From JAWSUT01 sp033549345 (GTDB taxonomy: Bacteria > Bacillota > Dethiobacteria > Dethiobacterales > Dethiobacteraceae): DNA of 64,000 bases. The notes beneath the pieces were generated by a model. The model was given only the letters and a program-made list of their open reading frames with translations. It did not search any database and was not told where the DNA came from. Below are positions 26,101 to 34,329 of the stretch, one piece after another; the stretch's first letter is position 1, and the number at the start of each line of letters is the position of its first letter. A program made the position numbers and the translations under genes. The stretch spans positions 1-64,000 of the forward strand of contig JAWSUT010000005.1 in the NCBI GenBank assembly GCA_033549345.1, given 5' to 3'.

Positions 26101-26709
26101 GATCTTGAAATTCGCGGGGCGGGAAATATTCTGGGCCCCGAGCAGCACGGTTTTATGATGGCAGTGGGTTTTGACCTTTATGTCAAGCTGTTGGAAGATG
26201 CGATCCGCACCTATCAGGGTTCAGAAAAGGAAAAGAAACCTTCACCGCGAATTGAGATTCAGGCGGATGCATATCTTCCGGCCAGTTACATTTCTGATGC
26301 CCGCCAAAAAATTGTATTCTATCAAAAAGTTGCCTCCGTTGAACGCATTGATGAAATTATGGAAGCACGGGAAGAGCTTTGTGACCGTTACGGCGCACTG
26401 CCAACCGCAGCGGAAAATCTTCTTAATGTGGCCCACCTCAGGCTTCTGGCTGAAGAAATGGGTGTTCTTGCGATCAGTGAGGAAAAAGGCGAGATTCAAA
26501 TTCGCTTCTTCAAGGATGCGGGGTTTGGCGGTGACCAGCTCCTGGCAGCTTCAAAAAAATATCAGGGCCGACTAACCGCGTCTGCAGGGGGGCAGTTTAT
26601 TCTGGCATTCCGATTGAAAACAAAGTCCGGAGGTGAAAAGCTCCTCTTTATGTTGGAACTTTTTGAGTACCTGAAAAAGCTTGCAAAAAGGAATGATTCT
26701 CAAGTATAA
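23176..26709 (+). CDS. mfd: Transcription-repair coupling factor Mfd
   Basis: A 1177-residue DNA translocase that removes stalled RNA polymerase and recruits UvrA. Order: UvrB-like N-terminus (1-340), RNA-polymerase-interacting domain with VGDHVVHEQHGIGQYLG (about 510-575), RecG-like motor with Walker A GDVGYGKT (655-662), DEEQ box (756-759) and TATPIPRTL, and a C-terminal TRCF domain. TTG at 23176 is chosen because AAGGAGGTGA lies five bases before it; the ATG at 23142 has no site. Length is normal. The last codons overlap the promoter of the next gene. Confidence 0.97.
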   Translation: MLRNVAAELVAIPQLKPLFEGLEGKTRYQLVYGLDESARNMIMAALRVQSGRPLIIVAADAVHAGKIYEDLLSVFGDKEIFLFPGKELLYYYSLFSESGDASAQRIAVMKCLVEGKGPIIVTTVSGMMTKMTPFQRWQEASFTLRSGEDVLIDTLMANVVDAGYERVDMVEVTGQVSVRGGIVDIFPIGETYPYRIEFFGDTVESLRRFDPATQRSRENMNELEFVPASEVLVGSTERAAALDVLEKELAVLEAQEAKGVQTEAGSRLHAKLAEHIEKIREKIHFTGIEQYLLYFYPQPASLLDYLPQDTVLLIDDPLRCEQSAAQLDAELKEIQSTLFAQGELLSRQADLTWPYEQLLAETRLQIVAFSLFAHSSTLHPYRRNISLSMKPVPRFLGQWDLFADEVAQWRRQGYRLAILTSSRQRSTGIADILTQRDIPAYYTLSNPDLSPRSVALIHGSLESGFVVPELKLAVLTEQDILPQKKKRHRIKGKEGIRIGDYQELQVGDHVVHEQHGIGQYLGLRTLDVGGTQRDYLYIQYAGNDKLYIPIEQIDAVRKYIGVEGKKPKLYALGGGEWSRVKARVQASVQELAKELLALYAARETEPGHAFAPDHPWQQDFAAAFPFEETTDQLQAISEIKKDMEKTRPMDRLLCGDVGYGKTEVALRAAFKAIMDGTQAAFLVPTTVLAQQHYRTFLDRLEGFPVTVGVLSRFQSAAEQKATLQGLQEGSIDLVVGTHRLLSRDVRFRNLGLLVVDEEQRFGVRHKEKIKMLKKNVDVLTMTATPIPRTLHMAMVGVRDMSVIETPPEDRYPIQTYVLEYSDTLIREAILREINRGGQVYFVHNRVQSIDKWAARLRHLLPEITLAVAHGQMPEDRLEKVMVNFLNGEYQVLLSTTIVEAGLDIPNVNTIIIHDADKFGLAQLYQLRGRVGRSNRIAYAYLTYQKDKVLSEIAEKRLKAIKEFTELGSGFKIALRDLEIRGAGNILGPEQHGFMMAVGFDLYVKLLEDAIRTYQGSEKEKKPSPRIEIQADAYLPASYISDARQKIVFYQKVASVERIDEIMEAREELCDRYGALPTAAENLLNVAHLRLLAEEMGVLAISEEKGEIQIRFFKDAGFGGDQLLAASKKYQGRLTASAGGQFILAFRLKTKSGGEKLLFMLELFEYLKKLAKRNDSQV

Positions 26710-26710
26710 T
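26681..26710 (+). promoter_or_regulatory. Sigma-A promoter overlapping the mfd stop
   Basis: TTGCAA (26681-26686), 18-base spacer, TATAAT (26705-26710); the -10 box covers the mfd stop codon. Transcription would start near 26717, which excludes starts further upstream for the following lipoprotein. Confidence 0.65.
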
Positions 26711-26746
26711 GGGGTTATGTCCAAAGTGAGAAGGGAAGTGCAACCC

Positions 26747-27712
26747 ATGTTTTTCAGGCAAAAGCGGTTGATGTTTTGCATGGCTGCTATTCTGGTCGTT
26801 GTCATGTTTGCGGCAGCGGGCTGCGGCGGCTCGTCAGCGAAGACTGTTGCTGAGGTAAATGGACAGGCAATAACCCGTGGTGAGCTGGAATCATATATGA
26901 ACATCCTGCGGCTTTTTATGCCAAACCTTGAACCCATGCTCAGTGAAGAATCACGTCGTGCTGCTATGGAACCCGACATTCTTGATGCACTGATTGAAAG
27001 TACTCTGCTGCAGCAGGCTGTGGAAGAGCTGGGAATCACGGTAACCGACGCTGAAATTGAGGAGCTTTACGAAAACTATAAAATCCAAATGGTTCAGGGG
27101 ATGTTTGGCTCCGAGGAAGACTTTAACAAAAAACTCAAAGAATTTAACATCCGTGAAAGTGATCTGATTCAATTTATCGGTGGCAGTGTGTACTCGGAAA
27201 AATTAGATGCATATTATGGCGAGCAGATTTCAGAGGAACAAATTCGTGCCTTTATCACAGAAAACCCTGAATACGGCAGAAAGCCGGCTCTGCTGGAGCT
27301 GAGCCATATCTTACTGGAGACAGGGGAAGAAGCGGAGAATGTCCGTGAGCGGATTCTGGCAGGAGAAGATTTTGCCGAGCTGGCGCAGGAACTGTCTGTC
27401 GACCCCAGAGCACAAAACGAAGGCCACAGCGGGTACCGCGGTTATCTTGGCGACAATATTTCCGAAGATGAGCAGATGCTCTGGCCGGAATTTATGGCAG
27501 CCGCCAAAGGCCTTGTAGAGGAAGGTGAAATTTCCGAACCGGTGGAAACAAGTGACGGCTGGCACGTCATTAAGCTTCACAAGCGTACAGGCACAGAAGA
27601 GCTGACTTTTGAAGAAGCACGTGAGGCGGCTGTTGCCGCTATGGTTTCAGAAAAAACCGTTGAATATCTTGACACATTTTTTGCACAGGCTCAGATTGAT
27701 ACGTTTCTATAA
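26747..27712 (+). CDS. PrsA/SurA-type peptidyl-prolyl isomerase lipoprotein
   Basis: A 321-residue exported foldase. The signal peptide ends in the lipobox AAGC with C26 as lipid anchor. A SurA_N-like region (TVAEVNGQAITRGELESYM) leads to a parvulin domain at about 190-290 (LSHILLETGEEAENV, then GWHVIKLHKRT). ATG at 26747 is chosen because it gives a clean lipoprotein signal and lies 30 bases after the likely transcription start. Expected on the outer face of the membrane. It is followed by a terminator and a close paralogue. Confidence 0.88.
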   Translation: MFFRQKRLMFCMAAILVVVMFAAAGCGGSSAKTVAEVNGQAITRGELESYMNILRLFMPNLEPMLSEESRRAAMEPDILDALIESTLLQQAVEELGITVTDAEIEELYENYKIQMVQGMFGSEEDFNKKLKEFNIRESDLIQFIGGSVYSEKLDAYYGEQISEEQIRAFITENPEYGRKPALLELSHILLETGEEAENVRERILAGEDFAELAQELSVDPRAQNEGHSGYRGYLGDNISEDEQMLWPEFMAAAKGLVEEGEISEPVETSDGWHVIKLHKRTGTEELTFEEAREAAVAAMVSEKTVEYLDTFFAQAQIDTFL

Positions 27713-27717
27713 AAATA

Positions 27718-27754
27718 ATGGCATCACTTTATCGTGATGCCATACCATTTTTTT
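27718..27754 (+). terminator. Rho-independent terminator between the two foldase genes
   Basis: ATGGCATCAC (27718-27727 region) pairs with GTGATGCCAT (27734-27743), then ACCATTTTTTT. Confidence 0.85.
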
Positions 27755-27769
27755 CAAGGAGGAAATCAG

Positions 27770-28678
27770 ATGACTTGTAAACGAGGGAAAATAATCACCG
27801 TCTTTGCTGTAGTGCTTACGGTTGTCATGATTCTGCTGGCGGGCTGCGGTTCAACGGGAAACACAGTAGCCGAGGTAAACGGAGAGAAGATTACCCGGGA
27901 CCAGCTTGAGTCGTATCTTAATGTAAACCGTCTGTTCGATTCATCCATGGAGCAGATGTTTGGCTCCGAAGAAGGTAAAGCAGAAATTGAGAAATTTTAT
28001 CTTGAGGAAATGATTCAGTTCACACTGCTAAAGGAACTGGCGGGAGAAAAGGGTATTGAAGTTACTGAAGAAGAGACCCAGGAATTCTTTGAACACATTC
28101 AAACGCAGCTTGTGATGATGCTTGGCTCGGAAGAGGAGCTCGCGAGTGAAATGGAAAGACTGAAGATTAGTGAAGAAGATTTCGTAGCTCCGATTCACAG
28201 CCTGCTCTTTCAGGATGCACTGATTGCACATTATGCCGACGAGCTAAATGAAAGTGATGTTTCATCTTATGTGGAGTCAGATCCTTTAACCGGGGTTTCC
28301 CTGGATATCAGCCATATTCTCGTGGAGAGCGAGGAAGAAGCGCTGGAAGCACAGCAGCGTCTTGCCGACGGCGAAGAGTTTACCGATCTGGCCAAAGAAA
28401 TCTCAACCTGCCCCAGCTCGGAGGCCGGTGGTGACCTGGGATTGATTGAAGCCAATACCACACAGTATGACCAGGACTTTATGGCGGGTGCCAGGGAACT
28501 GGATGTGGATCAGGTATCAGAGCCCGTACAGACACAGTTTGGCTGGCATCTGATCCTGGTGACCGGCCGTACGGAACCTGACTTGGATCAGGTCCGGCAG
28601 ATGCTTGCCACCCAAGAGTTAGGTGAAGAGTTTAACGCACTTAAAGAACAGGCAGATATTAAAAATAACCTGCAGTGA
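27770..28678 (+). CDS. PrsA/SurA-type peptidyl-prolyl isomerase lipoprotein (paralogue)
   Basis: A 302-residue paralogue of the previous gene, as shown by TVAEVNGEKITRDQLESYLN. The signal peptide ends LAGC with anchor C26. The parvulin segment starts at DISHILVESEEEALE and ends GWHLILVTGRTEPD. ATG at 27770 follows AAGGAGG. It lies behind a terminator, so it is either expressed by read-through or from a promoter I did not find. Both copies are rich in glutamate. Confidence 0.88.
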   Translation: MTCKRGKIITVFAVVLTVVMILLAGCGSTGNTVAEVNGEKITRDQLESYLNVNRLFDSSMEQMFGSEEGKAEIEKFYLEEMIQFTLLKELAGEKGIEVTEEETQEFFEHIQTQLVMMLGSEEELASEMERLKISEEDFVAPIHSLLFQDALIAHYADELNESDVSSYVESDPLTGVSLDISHILVESEEEALEAQQRLADGEEFTDLAKEISTCPSSEAGGDLGLIEANTTQYDQDFMAGARELDVDQVSEPVQTQFGWHLILVTGRTEPDLDQVRQMLATQELGEEFNALKEQADIKNNLQ

Positions 28679-28706
28679 AATCTTTTTGGACAACATTTTT
28701 AAAAAT

Positions 28707-28736
28707 GAATAAAACACTTCCCCCCGATATATACTA
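28707..28736 (+). promoter_or_regulatory. Sigma-G-type promoter of spoVT
   Basis: GAATA (28707-28711), 18 bases, TATACTA (28730-28736). Compared with sigma-G consensus GHATR-N17/18-CATNHTA, the -35 fits and the -10 has one mismatch. spoVT is transcribed by sigma-G in B. subtilis. Confidence 0.6.
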
Positions 28737-28788
28737 TCATTAGAGGTTAAGACTGTAATTCCATGCAGAAAAAGGAGGGGAAGTCTGC

Positions 28789-29343
28789 TTGAAGGCAACA
28801 GGTATTGTACGCAGGATAGATGACCTGGGACGTGTTGTCATCCCCAAAGAGATTCGCAGAACACTGAAAATCCGTGAGGGCGACCCTTTGGAAATATTTG
28901 TCGACCGGGACGGCGAAGTTATTCTCAAGAAATATTCACCAATTGGTGAATTGGGTGACTTTGCTCAGGAATATGCCGATTCACTTTATGAAGCGATGGG
29001 GCATATTGCATTAATCGCAGACCGGGATACAATTATTGCCGTTGCAGGGGCGCCGAAAAAGGAGTTTATGAACAAGCCCCTTTCACTTGCGGTGGAGAAG
29101 GTGATGGAGACACGCAAAAGTATCCACATCGCCAACACAGCCGAACACAAGTTTTACAAGGAAATGGATGAGGACAGCGCGCCCAAATTTGCCTCGGAAG
29201 TGATTGCTCCGATTATTTCCGAAGGCGACCCGATTGGTGCAGTGATCCTCGGCTCAAAGGAAAAAGACGCCAAGATGGGTGATCTGGAGCTTAAGCTGGT
29301 AGAAACTGCGGCAGGTTTTCTGGCCAAACAAATGGAACAGTAG
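28789..29343 (+). CDS. spoVT: Stage V sporulation regulator SpoVT
   Basis: A 184-residue transcription factor of late forespore genes. The N-terminal AbrB-type swapped-hairpin domain reads KATGIVRRIDDLGRVVIPKE; the C-terminal part (about 55-180) is the GAF-like domain of SpoVT (VIAPIISEGDPIGAVILG). TTG start at 28789 follows AAAGGAGGGG. Promoter of sigma-G type upstream and a strong terminator downstream make it a single-gene unit. Confidence 0.96.
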   Translation: MKATGIVRRIDDLGRVVIPKEIRRTLKIREGDPLEIFVDRDGEVILKKYSPIGELGDFAQEYADSLYEAMGHIALIADRDTIIAVAGAPKKEFMNKPLSLAVEKVMETRKSIHIANTAEHKFYKEMDEDSAPKFASEVIAPIISEGDPIGAVILGSKEKDAKMGDLELKLVETAAGFLAKQMEQ

Positions 29344-29366
29344 GCCTGTGCAGATGTACAGCACCT

Positions 29367-29406
29367 AAAGAAGCAGCGACTGCGGTTGCTGCTTCTTTGA
29401 TATTTT
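29367..29406 (+). terminator. Rho-independent terminator after spoVT
   Basis: AAAGAAGCAGCGAC (29367-29380) pairs with GTTGCTGCTTCTTT (29385-29398), loop TGCG, then GATATTTTT. Confidence 0.9.
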
Positions 29407-29493
29407 TCACGAATGTGGTCATTTTTTAGTCCTGTGATATAATAAAATGAGATTGCAGGGCTATTAGCTACGTCTCTTTATTGGGGTGAGGGC

Positions 29494-31113
29494 TTGACGA
29501 AGCAATCTTTTGTAAAAGGTGCGGCCATTCTTACACTGGCCGGTGTTTCTGTTCGGTTTGTCGGTGCTTTCTTCCGCATTGTGCTGGCGGCACTGATCGG
29601 GGATGAGGGTATGGGTCTTTTCCAAATGGCCTATCCTATTTACTCTACGCTTTTGGCGGTTTCCACCGCAGGCATTCCCATCGCTATTTCCAAGTTGGTG
29701 TCAGAAAATCTGGCCAGAGGGAATTACCGGGGGGCACACAGGATCTTTCGTATCGCTCTGTCAATTTTGGCACTTTCAGGACTTGCCATTTCTGCACTGC
29801 TGTATTTCGGGGCAGAAATCTTCACAACAACTGTAACACAGGATCCCCGGGCCTATTTACCGCTTGTCAGCATCTCTCCGGCTATATTTCTGGTAACGGT
29901 GATGTCTGCCTACCGCGGCTTTTTCCAGGGACAGCAGCAAATGATGCCTACAGCACTCTCGCAAATTGCAGAGCAAATCGGCCGCGTAGCCGTAGCGCTT
30001 GCTTTGGTTGGTATCCTGCTGCCGCGCGGCCTTGAGTTTGCCGCGGCCGGTGCCAGCTTTGGTGCCGCAGCCGGTGCTTTCTTTGGTTTACTGGTTTTGA
30101 TGTTTATCTGGCTGCGACAGAAAAAAACATTTTTGTATCGCCTGGAGCGGCAGAGTGTGCAGGATCATCAACCACTCAGGGCGGTCGTATATAACATTTT
30201 TGCTCTGTCTGTTCCCATTACGCTTGGCAGCCTCGTGATGCCTTTGATTACAATCGTGGATTTGTCTGTTGTTCCTCACAGGCTCCATGCCGCAGGGTTT
30301 GATACCGGGCGGGCTACCGCTCTGTATGGCCAACTGACCGGGATGGCCAGTCCGATTCTACATATACCCACAATCATTACCGTTGCTTTGGCCATTTCTC
30401 TGGTGCCGGCCATTTCAGAAGCCTTAGCCTTAAAACGGACACGGTTGGTACAGGAGCGTTCCTATCTGGCTGTGAGAATGACACTGCTTCTAAGCCTGCC
30501 TTCTGCGCTCGGTCTTTATCTTCTGGCTGAACCGGTAACGGTCCTGTTATTTAAAAATGCGGAAGCCGGGGCCGTTTTGGCGGCCATGTCGCTTGGCGTT
30601 GTCTTTCTCACCCTGTACCAGACAACTTCAGGGATTCTCCATGGGCTGGGTCGGACCATGGATCCTGTAATCAGTCTGTTTTGGGGTGCTCTGGCCAAAA
30701 CCGGATTTACCTGGTGGCTTACATCGCTGCCTTCTCTTCACATCAGGGGTGCCGCACTTGCTACAGTTATCGGTTTTGGCGTGGCCGCTCTCTTAAATAT
30801 GCATCGTGTCGGTATTTTAACAGGTATGCCGCTTCGGCCGGTGAACACGCTGCTCAAACCACTGCTGGCATCAGCCGGTATGGGGGTGGCGGTACTCTTT
30901 ATTTATCAGCGCTTATACGCGTTTCATGACGTGATTGGCCCCTCTCTGGCCAATAAGGCGGCAACGCTTTCTGCGGTAAGCGCAGGGGCCCTCATCTATT
31001 TTGTGCTGCTTTTGCTGGTGGGAGGGCTGGGAACAGATGACCTGGCTCTGATTCCCAGAGTCGGGGCGACGCTGGTGCGCTTGGCTGAAAAATATCACTT
31101 GCTTAGGGGTTGA
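29494..31113 (+). CDS. spoVB: SpoVB/MurJ-type polysaccharide flippase
   Basis: A 539-residue membrane protein of the MOP exporter superfamily with about 14 helices, needed in B. subtilis for spore cortex, probably as a lipid-linked precursor flippase. N-terminal FVKGAAILTLAGVSVRFVGAF and GDEGMGLFQMAYPIY, and later YRGFFQGQQQMMPTA, are typical SpoVB segments. TTG at 29494 follows GGGGTGAGGG. A weak sigma-A-like pair (TGGTCA, 16 bases, TATAAT) lies 50 bases upstream. yabN follows after four bases. Confidence 0.93.
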   Translation: MTKQSFVKGAAILTLAGVSVRFVGAFFRIVLAALIGDEGMGLFQMAYPIYSTLLAVSTAGIPIAISKLVSENLARGNYRGAHRIFRIALSILALSGLAISALLYFGAEIFTTTVTQDPRAYLPLVSISPAIFLVTVMSAYRGFFQGQQQMMPTALSQIAEQIGRVAVALALVGILLPRGLEFAAAGASFGAAAGAFFGLLVLMFIWLRQKKTFLYRLERQSVQDHQPLRAVVYNIFALSVPITLGSLVMPLITIVDLSVVPHRLHAAGFDTGRATALYGQLTGMASPILHIPTIITVALAISLVPAISEALALKRTRLVQERSYLAVRMTLLLSLPSALGLYLLAEPVTVLLFKNAEAGAVLAAMSLGVVFLTLYQTTSGILHGLGRTMDPVISLFWGALAKTGFTWWLTSLPSLHIRGAALATVIGFGVAALLNMHRVGILTGMPLRPVNTLLKPLLASAGMGVAVLFIYQRLYAFHDVIGPSLANKAATLSAVSAGALIYFVLLLLVGGLGTDDLALIPRVGATLVRLAEKYHLLRG

Positions 31114-31117
31114 CGAA

Positions 31118-32563
31118 ATGAAAAAGATTTATCTGGTGGGGCTGGGCCCCGGGGACCCGGGGGCTTTAACGCTGCGGTCACTGCAGGTACTAAAAAAGGT
31201 TCGGCATGTTTATGTCCGTACTGAGCACCACCCCGGCCTGTCCATTCTGAAAGATCATCATATAGCTTACAAATCACTTGATTTCTTTTATGAGAAAGCA
31301 GACACTTTTGCTGATACATACAGAAAAATTGCTTTTTTTATTTTAAATACAGCACTAACGCATGGCGAAGTGGTTTATGCCGTACCCGGCAGTCCGTACT
31401 TTGCTGAAAAAGCAGTGGAATTGATCATTAAAAAAGCGCCAACAGCCGGCATTGTCTGCCGGGCTCTTCCCGCGGTATCTTTTGTGGAGGCCATCAGTGC
31501 CGAGCTTAGTTTGCCCCGGGAAAGTGAGCTCGTTGTGCTGGACGCACTACAGCCGGACAAGCTTCTGGATAAGCCGGACAAGCATTTGCTGATTATTCAG
31601 GCCTATAACCGGCAGGTAGCTTCCCGGGTCAAGCTGGAACTGTCCAAATTGTATCCGGACGAGCACCGCGTTACCGTTATTCGCGGAGCAGGCCTTGGCA
31701 GAAACAAAAAAATAAAAACAGTGCCCCTTTATGAAATGGACCGTGTGCCTTTTATCGACCACCTGACGACGTTTTACCTGCCACCGGTCACAAAGTATGG
31801 CATTGAGGATTTTCTGCGTGTCATGCGCAAACTCAGAGGGGATGACGGCTGCCCGTGGGACCGGGAGCAGGACCATTACTCTCTCAGGCCTTATCTTCTC
31901 GAAGAAGCGTATGAGGTACTGGGGGCCATTGACAGCGGTAATCAGAGTGACCTGCGTGAAGAACTGGGCGATTTACTGCTGCAAATCGTTTTTCACTGTC
32001 AGGTGGCGGTGGAAAACCAGTCCTTTTCTTTTCATGACATTGTTGCCGGCATAACGGAAAAATTAATCAGACGCCATCCCCATGTATTTGGAACGGCTAC
32101 AGCCAGGGATGCAGCTGACGTCATACGCACCTGGCAGCAAATCAAGAAAGAAGAAAAGCTGGAACGCACATCTCTGTTCACACTGGAAATGTATCTGCCG
32201 GCTCTTTTACGTGCACAAAAGCTTCAACGGCAAGCTTCCGGTGTTGGTTTTGACTGGCCTGATGCCGCGGGAGCCTGGGCTAAGCTGGAAGAAGAGCTAA
32301 AAGAGCTACAAGATGCATATATTGAGCAGCATACGGAAAAAATAGAGGAAGAACTGGGAGATTTACTCTTTGCTACCGTAAATGTGGCCAGATTCCTAAA
32401 TGTTGATGCTGAACAGGCATTGGCTGCGGGCACTAAAAAATTTTTCACGCGTCTGCGCTATGTGGAAGATAAGGCCCGGGCTGAAGGAGGAGAGATCTCG
32501 GAATATTCTTTGTCGAAGCTTGACGAATGGTGGAATGAGGCGAAAAAGTGCCGTGATAGTTAA
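31118..32563 (+). CDS. yabN: YabN: tetrapyrrole-methylase-like domain fused to MazG pyrophosphohydrolase
   Basis: A 481-residue fusion. The N-terminal half (1-220) looks like an SAM-dependent tetrapyrrole methylase (VGLGPGDPGALTLRSL, VYAVPGSPYFAEKAV); the C-terminal half carries two MazG units (CPWDREQDHYSLRPYLLEEA, EELGDLL repeated) that hydrolyse NTPs to NMP and pyrophosphate. The same fusion sits between spoVB and hup in Bacillus (yabN). The role of the methylase half is not known. ATG four bases after spoVB. Confidence 0.93.
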   Translation: MKKIYLVGLGPGDPGALTLRSLQVLKKVRHVYVRTEHHPGLSILKDHHIAYKSLDFFYEKADTFADTYRKIAFFILNTALTHGEVVYAVPGSPYFAEKAVELIIKKAPTAGIVCRALPAVSFVEAISAELSLPRESELVVLDALQPDKLLDKPDKHLLIIQAYNRQVASRVKLELSKLYPDEHRVTVIRGAGLGRNKKIKTVPLYEMDRVPFIDHLTTFYLPPVTKYGIEDFLRVMRKLRGDDGCPWDREQDHYSLRPYLLEEAYEVLGAIDSGNQSDLREELGDLLLQIVFHCQVAVENQSFSFHDIVAGITEKLIRRHPHVFGTATARDAADVIRTWQQIKKEEKLERTSLFTLEMYLPALLRAQKLQRQASGVGFDWPDAAGAWAKLEEELKELQDAYIEQHTEKIEEELGDLLFATVNVARFLNVDAEQALAAGTKKFFTRLRYVEDKARAEGGEISEYSLSKLDEWWNEAKKCRDS

Positions 32564-32580
32564 AAAAACCATGTTTTCAG

Positions 32581-32609
32581 GAAGGACTTTTAAAAATTTT
32601 AGCGAATAT
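32581..32609 (+). promoter_or_regulatory. Sigma-H-type promoter of hup
   Basis: GAAGGACTT (32581-32589), 11 bases, AGCGAATAT (32601-32609): one mismatch to RnAGGAwWW-N11-RnnGAATww, and a full match at -10. It lies 50 bases before the HU start. Confidence 0.6.
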
Positions 32610-32658
32610 GCTAAATGTATCTTCAGTTCTTAAATTATGGTAACAGGAGGGAAGTTTT

Positions 32659-32931
32659 TTGAACAAGTCCGAACTTATCAGTGTTGTTGCAGAAACAGCG
32701 GGTTTGACAAAAAAGGACACAGAAAAAGTGGTAAACGCGGTTTTTGACGGAATTAGTGATGCCCTCGCCAAGGGGGATAAGGTTCAGGTTATTGGATTTG
32801 GCACATTTGACGTGCGTGAGCGTAAAGCACGTGAAGGACGCAATCCGGCTACCGGCGACACCATCACCATTCCTGCAGTGAAAGTTCCTGTCTTTAAAGC
32901 AGGAAAAGCTCTGAAAGACACAGTTAAATAA
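32659..32931 (+). CDS. hup: DNA-binding protein HU
   Basis: A 90-residue nucleoid protein that bends DNA. It begins MNKSELISVVAETAGLTKKD and holds the beta-arm segment GFGTFDVRERKAREGRNPAT. TTG start at 32659 follows AGGAGGG. It has its own terminator and, by sequence, a sigma-H-type promoter, which suggests raised expression at entry to sporulation. Position after yabN is conserved. Confidence 0.97.
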   Translation: MNKSELISVVAETAGLTKKDTEKVVNAVFDGISDALAKGDKVQVIGFGTFDVRERKAREGRNPATGDTITIPAVKVPVFKAGKALKDTVK

Positions 32932-32973
32932 AGGACAAGCTATACATATAGCGAATTCTGCAAGTAAAAAAAT

Positions 32974-33008
32974 CAGGTTGCATTATGCGGCCTGTTTTTT
33001 TTATTTTT
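32974..33008 (+). terminator. Rho-independent terminator after hup
   Basis: CAGGTTGCA (32974-32982) pairs with TGCGGCCTG (32986-32994) with two G-U pairs, followed by TTTTTTTTATTTTTT. Confidence 0.9.
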
Positions 33009-33040
33009 TACATTCAGTATTTTTTTTTGTATGTATTGGC

Positions 33041-33070
33041 TTATATTTTCTCCTTTCCTCCGAATACTAA
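33041..33070 (+). promoter_or_regulatory. Sigma-E-type promoter of the SpoIID-like gene
   Basis: TTATATT (33041-33047), 15 bases, AATACTAA (33063-33070). The -35 fits kmATATT with one mismatch; the -10 fits CATACAmT at five of eight positions. Spacing is right and the gene type agrees. Confidence 0.4.
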
Positions 33071-33110
33071 CTATAACTGACTTCGTATCAGGCAGAGGAG
33101 GAAAAAGATT

Positions 33111-34139
33111 GTGTCAAAGAAGAAAATTTGCCTATTTGTTTTGCTGATAAGCATTGTACTCATCATGACTGCAGGCGGTTGCTCCCGCTTGCAGAGAGCC
33201 CCTGAACGTACTCCGCAGCCGCTGTTCCCCGCAAGAGAACCCAGACCTCCGCGCGGGCCGGCGCGTCCCCCTGCTATACCCGCTCCCATTCGCCAGGACG
33301 GTAACGAGGAGCCTGAGCTGCGCGTGTATATTGCTGAACAGAACCAGGTAAAAACTATGAAAATGGAAGAATATTTGATGGGTGTGGTGGCGGCTGAAAT
33401 GGATCCGACCTGGGAGCAGGCTGCCCTGGCGGCTCAGGCGATCATTGCCCGCAGCTTTACCCTGCAGAAAATTGATGAAAACGGGGGTGTGCCCGACAGA
33501 AATGCCCACGCTTCCACCGATATTAAGGAATTTCAGGCGTATGATGCATCAAGAATCAATGACAATGTCCGGGAAGCTGTGGAAAAGACACGGGGCCAGG
33601 TTGCTGTGTACGGGAATGAGTTTATCCGGGGCTGGTTTCATGCGTATGCAGGACCCAGAACCGCACTTGCCAGGGAAGGGCTTGAATTCCGGGGGCCGAA
33701 CCCTCCATATATTCATATTGTTGACAGCCCGGCCGAGGAGATTATTCCGGAAGAAGAACGGGACTGGAAGGCAGCCTTCCCGCTGGAGCGAGTACGTAAC
33801 GTTGTCCGGCAGGCAACAGGGACTGATCCCGGCAGCATAACGCAGGTTGAAATCGCCCAGCGAGGCCCTTCACGCCGTGTAACACAATTTCGGGTTAATG
33901 ACCAGGAAGTATCGGCGCCGCAACTGCGCCTTGGGCTGGGCAGTACAGAAATGCGTTCCACATTTGTATCGAATATCCGTATAGAAGGTAACAGACTGGT
34001 GATGTCGGGAACCGGTTACGGGCACGGTGTGGGCATGTGCCAGTGGGGTGCACGCGCCATGGCCGATGACGGCAAAAGTGCTGAAGAGATCGTCAAGTAT
34101 TATTTCCGAAATGTTGAGATAGTTGATCTCTGGGAATAG
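33111..34139 (+). CDS. SpoIID/LytB-domain lipoprotein
   Basis: A 342-residue secreted protein with a lipobox AGGC (C24), a proline-rich linker (30-62), and a SpoIID domain. SpoIID is a lytic transglycosylase of the engulfment machine. Family marks are MEEYLMGVVAAEMDPTWEQAALAAQAIIAR and the C-terminal GYGHGVGMCQWGARAMA. GTG at 33111 follows GAGGAGG. The location before yabP differs from the usual spoIID locus, so this is a SpoIID homologue rather than certain spoIID. Confidence 0.88.
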   Translation: MSKKKICLFVLLISIVLIMTAGGCSRLQRAPERTPQPLFPAREPRPPRGPARPPAIPAPIRQDGNEEPELRVYIAEQNQVKTMKMEEYLMGVVAAEMDPTWEQAALAAQAIIARSFTLQKIDENGGVPDRNAHASTDIKEFQAYDASRINDNVREAVEKTRGQVAVYGNEFIRGWFHAYAGPRTALAREGLEFRGPNPPYIHIVDSPAEEIIPEEERDWKAAFPLERVRNVVRQATGTDPGSITQVEIAQRGPSRRVTQFRVNDQEVSAPQLRLGLGSTEMRSTFVSNIRIEGNRLVMSGTGYGHGVGMCQWGARAMADDGKSAEEIVKYYFRNVEIVDLWE

Positions 34140-34215
34140 TGGACAAGGGACGGGTTATTTGTCCCGAATGTAAGCAGTAATGGTGTCAGGCAAGTAATAG
34201 GATAAGTGGGACAAG

Positions 34216-34240
34216 GGCGGCGGAAACGCCGTCTTTTCTT
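34216..34240 (+). terminator. Rho-independent terminator after SpoIID-like gene
   Basis: GGCGGCG (34216-34222), loop GAAA, CGCCGTC (34227-34233), then TTTTCTT. Confidence 0.8.
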
Positions 34241-34329
34241 ATTGAAAATTATCACTCTCAAACGGTCATAAAATCTTGTCCATTTCATAGTTATGGAAAT
34301 AGGAAGCAGACGTAAAGGAGGATGGGTCG

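Noticed and set aside
32510..32517. Exact Spo0A-box octamer TTGTCGAA near the end of yabN
   Set aside because: It is within coding sequence and explained by codons; about two such octamers are expected by chance in this window on both strands.
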